From positions 682,001-746,000 of the forward strand of contig JAULSR010000005.1 in the NCBI GenBank assembly GCA_030512295.1: DNA of 64,000 bases, read 5' to 3'. Position 1 is the first letter of the stretch, and each line of letters begins with the position of its first letter. Shown piece by piece: positions 1 to 9,492 of the stretch. This DNA comes from Bombardia bombarda (taxonomy: Eukaryota; Ascomycota; Sordariomycetes; Sordariales; Lasiosphaeriaceae). Made by a program: the position numbers and the translations under genes. The notes beneath the pieces were generated by a model. The model searched no databases. It saw nothing but the letters and a program-made list of their open reading frames with translations, and had not been told where the DNA came from.

Positions 1-241
1 CCGCCCTTTGCAGAACTCTCATATGCGAATATCATAAAGCAAAGCAATGCTTTATGCCTTCAGAGCCGCCTCTCTAATGTACACCGAACGAGGTGAAAAC
101 AGCGAGGCTATATAAACTAAAAGGTAAAAGAATGAACATGAGAGGGAAACAAAAAACGCCTTCGCTATGCACTGCCACAAGCCCTCCCATACACACACAA
201 GGACATACACACAGATAAACATATAACACCGAGCACAATTA

Positions 242-2163
242 TTATACCCCCGCAAAGGTCCTCCCCACGCAGTCCGCCCCGCAAACAGCCGCCCTCTCGC
301 GCTCACTCAGCGCCGCGCTCCACATCCTGAGATCCTCCAACGAGAGGTTCTCAGCGGCCAGATTCAGACTCCTCAAATCGATACGTGCAGCGCCATCCCC
401 ACCGCCAATGACATTACCTGGGCCGCTGCCAATCCCGCCGCCCACCCCGCCATTCCGGTCCTTGCCCTTCTCGTTCTCAAGAATGGTAAAACGCAGCACC
501 ACTTCTGTAACGGTGACGATGATGCTGACGACGATGAGAATGATGACAATCCAGGTGATGGCGCTCATCTTGGAGTCGTTGACGCTGTCGGACAGGATCT
601 CGGCGAGGTCGAGGAAGACGCGGCAGCGCTCGTTGAGGACCTTGATGCGCGGGTCGATCTCGAGATACTCGCGGATGGCGACATAGAGGGGGTGTAATGT
701 GGGCTCCGAGTCCCAGAAGAAGTTGGGGACGTCGAGAATATTGGATGCTATAACAGAGGTGGAGTTAGCCGGATGTGAAGTCATGGGCTATAAGCGGGAA
801 AAAAGGACTTACAAAGGTTGATGTCCACTCTGCTCTTGAACAGACGGCCAAGAATCTTGACGATCTCCGTCCTGGTCATGTTCAGCTCGCCCGTCAAGGC
901 CAGCCTCTTGGGCACGTGCTGCGCATCCTGCATGGTCTCAGACATGCGCTCCTCGAAGTAGCACAGCTTGGTGCTCTGCGCGATAGCATGGCTGATGGTT
1001 AACTTAATCATGTGGTCGGAGCGCGGGAGCAGGGTGATCATGTCGTTGAAGACGCGCGGCCGCTTTACGTCTGGGCTGTACTCGAAGTGGAACTCTTCTG
1101 TCTCAAAGTCGGCTTGCTCCAAAGGGCGCGTAGCCAGAGATATGCCCGTCTCGTTCTCGGCAAATGTGAGGTCGGCGAGCATGTCCTTCTCTTGATGCTC
1201 TGTGAAATTCCAAAACACCACCACGCCGTAGGAAAAGACAAACATCTCGGCGAAGTGCTTGGCGTCTGGTACCAACCGATTTATGGGGTTCACCGAGACG
1301 CCTTCACCTTCGAAGTCGCCCTCGGGTTGTCGGCCGCTCGGGCCCTCGCCGGGGGAATGATGCATCAGGTTTCCATTGTTGAGACCGCTCTCGGGTCCAT
1401 GTACGCCATATGCATATTCATCAGGGTAGCCCTCGTGCTGATCTCTGCGTTCGCTGCGCTCGATTTCCAGATCCAGCACCGTCTTTCCAGTGCCCGGCGT
1501 CTTCAAGATAGGTCGACTCCGTAGCCTGTAGCCGTCAGTGCCGGGGAGTAGCGGCAAGTGGTAGACTGTGTAGAGACAGTCGTCGTATAGTTTCGTTTTT
1601 GCCTCGTGTTTCGTCCTCAGGAACTCGGCCGTGGCCTTCATCTTGAAAGCCTGGGCGGTACAGTACGCCGTTAGGCGGGCGACCTTATCACCCCGCTGAA
1701 TCTTGGGCAACCGCTCGGCAAAACTCTTGCCACGGATACCGCCCCGTTTCCTCAGCACGTCGAGCTCCTCGTCCTTCAGGGGTCCGCCGTCCTCGTTGCG
1801 TAATATGGAGGCGCGCTGGGCCACGTCGTCGTCGCTGGGTATATCGTCGCCGTCTTTCTCGTCCACGGTCTCGGGGAGAAGGACCAGCTTCTCGCTGACC
1901 TTTGTCGTTCGAGACGGCACATTTTGCTGGCCTGTCCGTGCTGAGGCTAGTGTCGGCAAGCCGCCCTGACTGGACCGGCGGATGGTGCGCGCAGGGCGCT
2001 GACCTGGGGGCCCTCTCGGCTGGCCGGACGGGATCTCGGATGCGTACTGGAGGACGCTGTCGACCGAGATGAAGCGCATGTTAGCCAAGCGCCCGGGGCC
2101 GGTGCCGGTGTCGGAGCGCTGGAGAGCACCGCGGACTGGAGGGCGTTCGCGCGCATCAGTCAC
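242..2163 (-). CDS. RMD1/RMD8/Sif-family (DUF155, YagE-like) membrane protein, 5' end uncertain
   Basis: Exons read on the minus strand: 813..2163 and 242..747, with a 65-nt intron (748..812; donor GTAAGT, acceptor TATAG). The joined frame gives about 618 residues. The N-terminal third is low-complexity and basic. The middle holds the family block beginning KVARLTAYCTAQAF, then FSYGVVVFWNF (the DUF155 signature). After the intron comes DVPNFFWDSEPTL and a helical stretch, then one C-terminal transmembrane segment (ITWIVIILIVVSIIVTV) and a Gly-rich tail. Yeast relatives (Rmd1, Rmd8) and fission-yeast Sif2/Sif3 are linked to sporulation or nuclear-envelope partners, with a poorly defined role. 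The frame is open to 2163 but begins there at GTG, right after TAATAG and a CTGAC branch-like motif. An upstream exon is therefore likely, perhaps starting at the ATG at 2268-2270, or translation begins at the internal ATG 2077-2079. The family call is firm; the start is not. Confidence 0.85.
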
Positions 2164-3126
2164 CTATTAGATGTCAGTAAGTCAATTGTCCATCTATTGT
2201 ACGGCCCGGGCGACGGGACAGGGTCGGGCCAGCTTGCCAGAACTGATGGGCCACGTTTCTGGGACGCCATCTTTTGACTGTGGATCGTCGCTCGTTTATT
2301 TCGGGGGTTTGATTTGGGCCTTGACGTCGACTTTTATTTTATCGCCACGGGCCTCGATGGCCAACTGCTAATAATTGTTACACTTGGAGGTCTTTGACTG
2401 ATCAGTAGTTTGTCCCTCTCATGATGGAGATGGAATCGACTTTGTATTGCGATTTCGTTTGTTGGCGATCTGTAAACAGGTGTATCAAGATGCTCGGGAT
2501 TGGCTGAAACGTAAAAAGGGAATTGAAAAAAGACCACCCGGAGCCGGCTCCAGATGCAAAAGCTTTCCCCAAACTAGACTTATACAGCGCCGCTAATGTG
2601 CAGCTCGACGTCATCCCACCCCACAAAGACACCCCGCAGACCGCAGCCAATAGGTATCGTGGCTCCGTTTGATCAATACGATACCCTAAATCTGATAGAT
2701 ACATGCATGCACGCTCTATCTTTCCCATTCGCGGCACATATCATGTTGGTTGTTGCGAATGGTATTATCCTAGTAGAGAAATATTATATGGTGGGCATAG
2801 ATACTCGGATTTGTGGCATGGATCGTACGAACGGACATAGAACTGCACTAAGCTGACCAGTACGAATACTGGTTAGCCCTGCACTATTGGAGCAAAAATC
2901 AACGGCAACAAAATGACCATTTTCGATTAAAAAAATTCGATTCCAAACTACAATGATATCTGTCTTGAAACAAATTGCTTCGACTAATAACAAGAACGGT
3001 GTTTCTCTGCAGAGTCCTGCTCCGAACGAGGTACGTACATCAGTGAGTGGTTGCCTGAGGTGGTGAGCTCTGGTCTCTCTCGAATCCCAATTGTTCGAGC
3101 GCGTGCATGGCTTGCCTGGTGGGTGG
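2164..3126. other. Intergenic, 5' side of the RMD1-like gene
   Basis: No coding region that I can support. The stretch next to 2164 probably contains the missing first exon and promoter of the minus-strand RMD1-like gene (ATG candidate at 2268-2270). The remainder, up to the hAT target-site duplication, shows only short open frames with no recognisable domain. Confidence 0.5.
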
Positions 3127-3134
3127 GTGTGGCC
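3127..3134. repeat. 8-bp target-site duplication, left copy (hAT)
   Basis: GTGTGGCC lies directly before the left terminal CAGCGC of the element and is repeated exactly at 4127-4134. Eight bases is the duplication length made by hAT transposases. Confidence 0.9.
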
Positions 3135-3158
3135 CAGCGCTCCAAGTAAGCCAAGTAA
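3135..3158 (+). repeat. Left terminal inverted repeat of hAT element
   Basis: The 24 bases match the reverse complement of 4103..4126 without mismatch. They continue into a CAAGTAA-rich subterminal zone. Confidence 0.9.
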
Positions 3159-3570
3159 TTCAAGTTCAAGTAAGCCAATTCAAGTAAGCCAAGCCAAGTT
3201 GGCCCACAATTCAAGCAAATCAATTCAAATATTCGCTGTTGATTACTTACTTGATTTGCAAGATGTGGGGCCAAATTTGGCCCAAAAAACCCACTTTTCA
3301 CTGGGTTCCTGGCGCCGGCCGGACAGCTATGCCCACTTTTGGATCAAATTTGCAGCGAAAATCCCGACTTTCCCAGCAATCCTGTCGCCAGTCAGCCAAG
3401 TTAGCCACAACACCAAAACCCTGTCATTAAAGCCTGTTTTATTTACTTCGTGATGCCTGACCTTTCTGGCCTGCTTGACGGCTTCCGCGGCACCCCCGAT
3501 AGCTCCCAAGTTTCCGAATTAATCGCGAGCGCCTTGACCGCAATAAACAACGCATTCCTCGCTGGATTAG

Positions 3571-3804
3571 CTCTTCCAGGAACGGGTTTTGCCCGAGGAT
3601 GATATACTAAGCTGGTGGTTCCATAGACAACAACAGTTCCCTCGCTTGTCAAAGATGGCCTTTGACTTGTTGTCAATACCGGCGATGTCATCGGAATGCG
3701 AGAGGCTTTTCAGTGCGGCCAAGCTAGTTATTTCCACGCAGAGGCATTCACTCAAAGATGACTCCATCCACGCACGCACTGTTGTGCCTGCAGAGTTGGC
3801 ATAG
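3571..3804 (+). pseudogene. hAT transposase fragment (C-terminal dimerisation domain)
   Basis: The frame is open from 3571 (directly after an in-frame TAG) to the stop at 3802-3804, 77 residues without a convincing initiator. It contains LSWWFHRQQQFPRLSKMA and then IPAMSSECERLFSAAK, followed by a QRHSLKDDSI-like run. These are the hallmarks of the Dimer_Tnp_hAT domain at the C-terminus of hAT transposases. A full transposase is normally several hundred residues with a BED zinc finger and RNase H-like DDE core. None of that is present, so this is an internally deleted remnant. A separate 50-codon frame (ATG at 3453, stop 3600-3602) overlaps its start in another phase and may mark the deletion junction. 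Confidence 0.85.
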
Positions 3805-4102
3805 GAATAAAGTGGTTTGAGGGCAACTAGGCATACAGGCGCCTGGCTGCATCACTAAGTTGTTGACTCTCGAATCGGGTATTTTGGCTACAGCTCCTTT
3901 GAGCGTAGTCAGGCTCAAATCGCTCAAATAACGAATAAGATTTTGACTTCCAAAAAACGCACGCACGGGGCCCGAGCTTTTTTGTGGGTTAAAAGTGGAG
4001 GAAAAAAAATCAAGTAAGTCAAGTAATTCAAGTAAGTGGGCCAAACTTGCAAGTAATTGGGCTGGCCTTCAAATCAATTCAAGTATGCGGGCCAGATTTG
4101 AC

Positions 4103-4126
4103 TTACTTGGCTTACTTGGAGCGCTG
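4103..4126 (-). repeat. Right terminal inverted repeat of hAT element
   Basis: It is the exact inverted copy of 3135..3158 and ends in GGAGCGCTG at the right boundary. Confidence 0.9.
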
Positions 4127-4134
4127 GTGTGGCC
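4127..4134. repeat. 8-bp target-site duplication, right copy (hAT)
   Basis: GTGTGGCC, identical to 3127..3134, follows immediately after the terminal CTG. Confidence 0.9.
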
Positions 4135-4798
4135 CAATGGGTGGCTCGGTGGGGCAGGTCTGACTCAAGCGACACAGGCGCGCACAGACCACTCACACTG
4201 GTATAAAGCACTTTCCGCTCGCCCAGAATTTTTAGAATCTTTTTCTTCTTTTTTTCTTTAGCTCTCTTTGCCTTTTGGCTTAGATCAAGTGTAGTATCTG
4301 TTCTTTTCAATTTAATCTTTGAAACTATCCTACGGGATAGAATTATGATTAAAACAATTTTTATCACTCGGTCGACTTCCCTCTGGGCTTGCCCATGGTC
4401 GTCTTCCACAGTGTCCCTGGTATTACACTGCCTCCAGGCGACGCGAATGGCACATCTTTGTGCCTGGCAACCACACTTTTTTCGTTGCAATCCCGCGAAG
4501 CTATGCTTTCGGGATGCGAAGGAGAATTCGCCAATTTGTTACCAGGCGTTTTTTTTTTTTCTATCCCTGTTCAGTGTCTGAGGACTTGAATGCAAAATGA
4601 AATATCTGCCAAAATGTTGTCAAATCCAGGAAATAAAGCAGCTACCCAAGCAGAATGTCAAACGCCATGTTTGTCGTATTTCTCGACAGCTTCCCCCGCG
4701 CTCGTTTATCCAGGCCAGCGTCGGGTCGCCAGGTATCAATCATCTATCCTCCTCCTCCTCCGCCCTCCTAGTTTATAATCTCCTTCCAGTTTCATTCG
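4135..4798. other. Intergenic, between hAT element and zinc-ribbon gene
   Basis: It contains T- and CT-rich tracts (around 4225-4262 and 4550-4562) and short unconvincing open frames on both strands. The right part will include the 3' UTR of the minus-strand zinc-ribbon gene. Confidence 0.5.
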
Positions 4799-5217
4799 TT
4801 ATCCATACGTCATGCCCTGGTTTGGCTTTCCACCAGTCGCCGCTCCTTGGTGTGCTCCCCCATGATCTTGCAATGGCACTCCTGGTTGCCCATTCCCGCC
4901 ATGCTTCAAAGCGATAACGTCGGGCCGGTGTGCGAGTGGTTGCTGGAAATTGCAAATTCGGCACGTGATGTCCTCGTAGCCGTGGATAGAGAGAGGGACG
5001 ATAGGCTGCAAATACGGTCAGTACGAGGGGAGCGGCAAACCAATAAAGAAGGGAGACGGGCGCGCCAACGTACGATGAAGCAAAATGTAAACCACGGATT
5101 GCTCTTCAGGACGCTACCGGCATAGTTGCCACAATTGTAACATCTGCACACGATTCCCTCGAACCCTTCGACTTCTTTGCGGAACGTGTGCTCACCACAC
5201 GTGAAGATGAGACACAT
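4799..5217 (-). CDS. Small zinc-ribbon protein (zinc_ribbon_15-like)
   Basis: Two exons on the minus strand: 5074..5217 and 4799..5005, with a 68-nt intron (5006..5073; GTACGT...GCAG, branch-like CTGAC). The product is 116 residues. It opens MCLIFTCG, followed by CRCYNCGN, then SNPWFTFCFI, PLSIHGY and DITCRICNFQQPL. The CxCxxC and CxxC pairs form a zinc ribbon, and the order matches a small fungal/eukaryotic family (zinc-ribbon 15) of unknown function. The tail is Gly/His/Gln-rich and ends GMTYG. The exon junction falls exactly between FCFI and PIVPLSIHGY, which supports the splice model. The start is the only ATG giving the conserved N-terminus. It is divergent from the Rpp30 gene across 835 bp. 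Confidence 0.85.
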
Positions 5218-6052
5218 AGCGACAATGTGGCGGGTCGAACGGCGAACAACGGCTCGAAAATCTGAAGGAAGAAGTGACTGGGAAATTTGCCGACTCGAAT
5301 CAAATGCCCCGGTATCAACAGCTCACGGTATTCAGCAGTGTATCGCTGGCGATGATCTCGAGAGACAACCAAGATAATTTATATGGTTAGATGATGGAAA
5401 GTGAAGTGAAAGATTACACGATTGATGCGGTGATTGTAGGTTTGATAGGTATGCAGGTAGATAATGACAGGTGCCAGACCTCATTTGATGTCTGATGAGA
5501 TATGGGCTTGGTTAAGAGGCAAAACAGCTCCCGCCCGTCATCCTTCGTGCCGTCCCTCCAATATGACCAATGCGACCAATGTGACGCTGCTACATGGTAC
5601 AATGTGGTACCATCATACTTGCGCGTCGGTGGGGCTGTGCAGCTGCAAGCCACTCAACCCGCGAGCGCCAAGCGAAGCCAAGATCTTGGGACTCGGGCAA
5701 AGAGCCAACAACTGCTTGGCTGCATGATTGGCTGTAAAGCATCCAAGGCATCCACCTTTCAACCCCACCAAAAACTTTACAGAACAAACCTTGACGTGCC
5801 ATCTGGTCGCGGTCTGGATGCACGTCAAAAGTGCCAGAACTTTACCATTGATGAGCTGTTCCTGAACGTGCCAAAATGAATTGACAACTAGAACTGCTAC
5901 CCGACCTGCGACGGTCCAATCCACCAAGATTCATTTCTCGATGTACCATCGCCCCGTTTATTCAAGGCCCTGAACCCATCCGTCTTCATGGCCTAGTGTA
6001 TAACACCACGGCTGCTGTTCTCTCACCCCCACCACATTGACAGACAGCAATC
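5218..6052. promoter_or_regulatory. Divergent intergenic spacer, zinc-ribbon gene / Rpp30
   Basis: This 835-bp gap separates the 5' ends of the two flanking genes and must hold both promoters. I see no defined box that I can assign. Open frames in it are short and lack domains. Confidence 0.4.
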
Positions 6053-7147
6053 ATGTTGTACGATCTCAACATCGCCTGGTCGCACACCACGCCTCCCGCG
6101 GAGCTGGAACGCACCCTCAAGTTCGCCAAGAACCTAGGCTACGATGTCGTCGCGCTCAACAACATCGTCGCGTACCCCTTCCCGACATCCCCCAACGCCG
6201 TCCTCAACCCGATCCCCAAGCTCACACCCCCCCACCCACAATATCCCGGCGGCGGCGGCGTCATCGCAACGACATCAACAATAACAACAGCAACAAACCC
6301 ACAATTAATACCAACCACATCCACAAAACCCGGCACAACCACCACCCTCAGCACGACCGCCTCCTCCGCCGCGCCCACCAGCCACCGCTCCCCGCTGCCC
6401 ACCGTCCTCCGCCGCGCCACCGTCATCGTCGCCGACCCCGCCACGACAAACTACCGCCTGCCCGACTTTGCGCGCTCCTACGACCTGCTCGCCGTGCGCC
6501 CCACCAACGACAAGGCCTTTGCCTGGTGCTGCCTGTCCACCGACGCGCCCTGCCTCGTCAGCCTCGACCTCTCGTCCTTCCTCGGCTGGCACATCCACCA
6601 CCGCACCGCCATGGCCGCCGTCCACCGCGGCGTCCGCTTCGAGATCTGCTACGGCCAGGCCCTCGCGGCCGGCAGCGACGCGCGCATGCGCGCTAATTTC
6701 ATTGGCAACGTGCTCGGCCTGCTGCGCGCCACAAAGGGCCGCGGCATTGTCGTGAGCAGCGAGGCGCGCGCGCCGCTCGGCTTGCGCGCGCCGGCGGATG
6801 TGGTTAATCTGATGGCGGTGTGGGGGCTCGGGCCGGAGCGCGGCGCAGAGGCGATGGGCGCGGGCGCGAGGCTGGTGGTGATGAATGAGGGGCTGAAGAG
6901 GAGGGGGTTTAGGGGGGTGGTGGCGATTGTGAAGGCGGCGGAGAAGGGGGAAGGGGAGGAGGGGGAGAAGGGGGAGGATAAGGGGCAGAAGCAGAAGCAG
7001 CAGGGGAAGAAAGGTGCTGCTGGTGCTGCTGCGCAGGGAGGGGGTAAGCGGAAGAAGGGCGAGGCTGGCGGCGGCGGCGGTGATAACCCGCAAGGGACCG
7101 TGAGCAAGAGACAGGCGAAGAAGTTGAAGCAGGATGCTCAGGCGTGA
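6053..7147 (+). CDS. RPP1: RNase P / RNase MRP protein subunit p30
   Basis: Single exon, 364 residues, start context ATCATGTTG. The N-terminus MLYDLNIAW and the block GYDVVALNNIVAYPF are typical of the Rpp30/RPP1 TIM-barrel fold. Further motifs are LPTVLRRATVIVADP, SYDLLAVRPTNDKAF, DLSSFLGWHIHHRT and VHRGVRFEICYGQAL, then GRGIVVSSEARAPLGLRAP. The subunit acts in the nucleus and nucleolus in tRNA 5'-end maturation (RNase P) and pre-rRNA cleavage (RNase MRP). Residues about 60-115 are a Thr/Asn/Pro-rich insertion encoded by DNA visibly lower in GC than the flanks. The C-terminal ~70 residues are a Lys/Glu/Gly-rich tail with basic clusters (GKRKKGE, KRQAKKLK) that could act as a nuclear localisation signal. 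The identification is firm. Confidence 0.95.
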   Translation: MLYDLNIAWSHTTPPAELERTLKFAKNLGYDVVALNNIVAYPFPTSPNAVLNPIPKLTPPHPQYPGGGGVIATTSTITTATNPQLIPTTSTKPGTTTTLSTTASSAAPTSHRSPLPTVLRRATVIVADPATTNYRLPDFARSYDLLAVRPTNDKAFAWCCLSTDAPCLVSLDLSSFLGWHIHHRTAMAAVHRGVRFEICYGQALAAGSDARMRANFIGNVLGLLRATKGRGIVVSSEARAPLGLRAPADVVNLMAVWGLGPERGAEAMGAGARLVVMNEGLKRRGFRGVVAIVKAAEKGEGEEGEKGEDKGQKQKQQGKKGAAGAAAQGGGKRKKGEAGGGGGDNPQGTVSKRQAKKLKQDAQA

Positions 7148-8000
7148 GGAATAGTAACGGGTTGAACGAACCGGACAGACACGGGTGGAAGCAATCAGGA
7201 TGTTTTACCTGCTGTTGCTTCCTTATTTATGGGACTTTCTGTTGACGGTTAAAAAAAACGTCTATTACATATATATATCTCGGCGGCTGCGGCTGGGACT
7301 GGCGTCTGCTGTGGTGCATTTGAACGACTGCGATACCCCCATAGAAGAACAAAAAAGAATGGCGGAGCATGGATATGATACAAAGATGAAATAGAAAACA
7401 AAAAGTTCAAAAGTTTTTTTCCAATAAGATATATTTAAATATGTCTTGCAATCGGCTCTTTTATGCTCTTGGATGACAGAAGGAGCCGCCTTGTCTACAT
7501 CGTAAGATAGGCGATCATCATTTACAGAAAAGCAAAAGGGGAAATTCACGTTTAATCTACGCAACTATCTAGAAACGAGAGTTGTACTCGATGTGATCAG
7601 AAACAGAAACAGAGTGTATATACATTGAGTAGACAAACCAAATAGTACAGATATAGGTACCGGCAACAAACACCTGTGCGCCTTAAGCGTTCAATTGACT
7701 TCAACTGTACAATTTGTAGACTTATGGTACGTTTAAACAACGTGTGAAACCACACAATAAAGTACAAACTGATACACACCAAGAATAAAACATCAGGCCT
7801 CTCACCAAAACTGACAACAATAACGACGGGTATAATAAGAAGCTGATTTTTTTTTCGGTTCTCTTTTGATTCTTAAAGGTCCAAGAAAAGGGGGGTTAGG
7901 TCGGGTCAGTTATATCCAACAGTCTCTTCCCCTTTCCACCTTCCTCTTTTTTCCATCTCTTTCATTTCATCTTTACTTTAACACCCCATAACCACCATCA
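7148..8000. other. Convergent intergenic spacer with 3' UTRs
   Basis: The region is AT-rich and lies between the 3' ends of the Rpp30 gene and the Ser/Thr-rich protein gene. It is consistent with UTRs and polyadenylation regions. A pyrimidine-rich tract runs at about 7925-7985. I see no gene. Confidence 0.5.
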
Positions 8001-9492
8001 TTACCTCGCCACAGACACGGTCTGTCGCGCCAGGTTCCCGAGATTCAAGACGCTCGTCAGGGTCAGACCCGAAACGTCGATGCTAATCTTGGCGCCCGCG
8101 TTGGCGACATCTGGGGCGACCGTGGTAGCGGCGGCGGCGCCTCCAGCGACGATGGCAGTGGCAGACGAGATCGGCACGGCGCCGGCCTGGCCGCCGAACG
8201 CGCCTTCAGGGTTCGCCACCGGTGTGGGGACGGCGACGCCAAGCGTGAGGGTGCTCTCGAGCGCACTGGCGGAGGCGACGGGGGCGAGGAGGCCGGAGGA
8301 AATTGATGCCGAGGTTGTGCTGGCGGTGGTGGCTGTGGATGATGATGATGAGGAGGAGGATGTTTCGGCTGCGGAGGTCGAGCTCGAGGTTGTTGAAGTT
8401 GAGGAAGCAGAAGAGGAGGCGGAGGAGGTTGCGGATGCGGAACCTGAGGATGTATCCGGGATTACAGAGTTTAGAACAGTAGACGAGGAGGAGGAAGATG
8501 AGACAGCGGCTATGCGGTTTGTTAGTGTGATAGTTTTTGAGAGTAAAGCAGTAGTGAATCTTACCAGATGATGCTGAGCTGGTCTCTGCTACGGTAGCAG
8601 ATGATGTGACAGCAGATTCGGATGATGTGACGGCAGCAGATGATGCGACCGCAGATTCGGATGACGAGACTGCAGCAGATGAGATCGCAGCGGCCGACGA
8701 TGAGACGACGGACGAAGCGGCCGGCGAGGGCGCTACCTTGGTCGATGAACGAGTCAAAATTGGCACTGTCGAAACACCGATGCCACCGCTTGCTACAACT
8801 GTGCCGGCACCGCCGACAGCAGGTGCTACTACCGCTACTGATGAGCTTGAACTCGAAGCAATATCAGTTGAGCTCGCACCCAAAGCATCAGTCGCGCTTG
8901 AGCTTGAAGCATCACCCTCGGCAGCACCCTGGGCCTGGCTCGGGCACACCGTCTGCGTAATTGTTGATGCTAGAGCCGTGATCGTAACTGTCGGGGCCGC
9001 GCCCGATTCGAAGACTGTCGTGGTCAGGAAAGAAAGCTGACCGCTACTGCTATGAGTCAGCATATTTGTGCTCATCTTCAGCCAAATAGTAGACTCCCGG
9101 ATCCTCTTACTCGGCAGCAATGCTATTAGAACCTCCAGCGGCAGCTTCGGTCACCGTGACGGTCACAGTAGCTGCCGTGTCGTTTCTCCCAAGACCTCCC
9201 CCTCCGGCAGCTCCCACGGTTATCGTTTGTCGTACTGTCTCGGTGACTGTCTCGGCGCCCTGATTCCGATCCTGCCCTTGCCCACCGCCACCACCTTCGA
9301 GTGCTCCCATGATCTTGTCCAGCACGCTCCTCCGATAAACTCTTCCATCTCGGTTGTATGCGGCGGCCTGTTCGGGTTGTTAGTCACACACACATGTCCA
9401 GGACACAGAGCTAACGCCGGGTTTCTCACCTGGACGAGCGATAGGGAGCCAAAGGCAAGTATTAGATATGGCGTGTCGACCCTCATGGCCAC
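8001..9492 (-). CDS. Secreted Ser/Thr/Ala-rich protein (putative cell-wall or extracellular protein)
   Basis: Four exons on the minus strand: 9430..9492, 9111..9367, 8565..9049 and 8001..8509. Introns of 62, 61 and 55 nt have GTGAGA, GTAAGA and GTAAGA donors, and the frames join cleanly to 437 residues. Residues 1-21 form a signal peptide (MAMRVDTPYLILAFGSLSLV). A dibasic RR within DGRVYRRS could be a Kex2-type processing site. A Gly-rich segment and Thr/Val repeats (ETVTETV, ATVTVTVTE) follow, then long Ser/Ala/Thr runs likely to be O-mannosylated. The C-terminus (KISIDVSGLTLTSVLNLG) is not strongly hydrophobic and shows no clear GPI signal. There is no catalytic domain. Such proteins are common at fungal surfaces, but no specific function can be assigned. 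Convergent with Rpp30. Confidence 0.75.

Larger units (their letters stand above)
3135..4126. mobile_element. Compact (992-bp) non-autonomous hAT-type DNA transposon
   Basis: The ends are perfect 24-bp terminal inverted repeats (3135..3158 and 4103..4126) starting CAGCGCTCCAAGTAAG, with the CAG...CTG termini common in hAT elements. They are flanked by an exact 8-bp duplication. Both subterminal regions carry many copies of the heptamer CAAGTAA (for example 3146-3200 on the left, 4010-4060 on the right), which resembles the subterminal transposase-binding repeats of hAT elements. The interior keeps only the C-terminal dimerisation part of a transposase (3571..3804), so the copy cannot mobilise itself and would need a full-length relative elsewhere. 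Perfect TIRs and target duplication suggest a recent insertion. It lies between genes and does not visibly break one. Confidence 0.9.

Noticed and set aside
6305..7093. 262-codon open frame antisense to Rpp30
   Set aside because: It is a composition effect of GC-rich codons in the sense gene, with Ala/Val/Gly/Arg bias and no domain.
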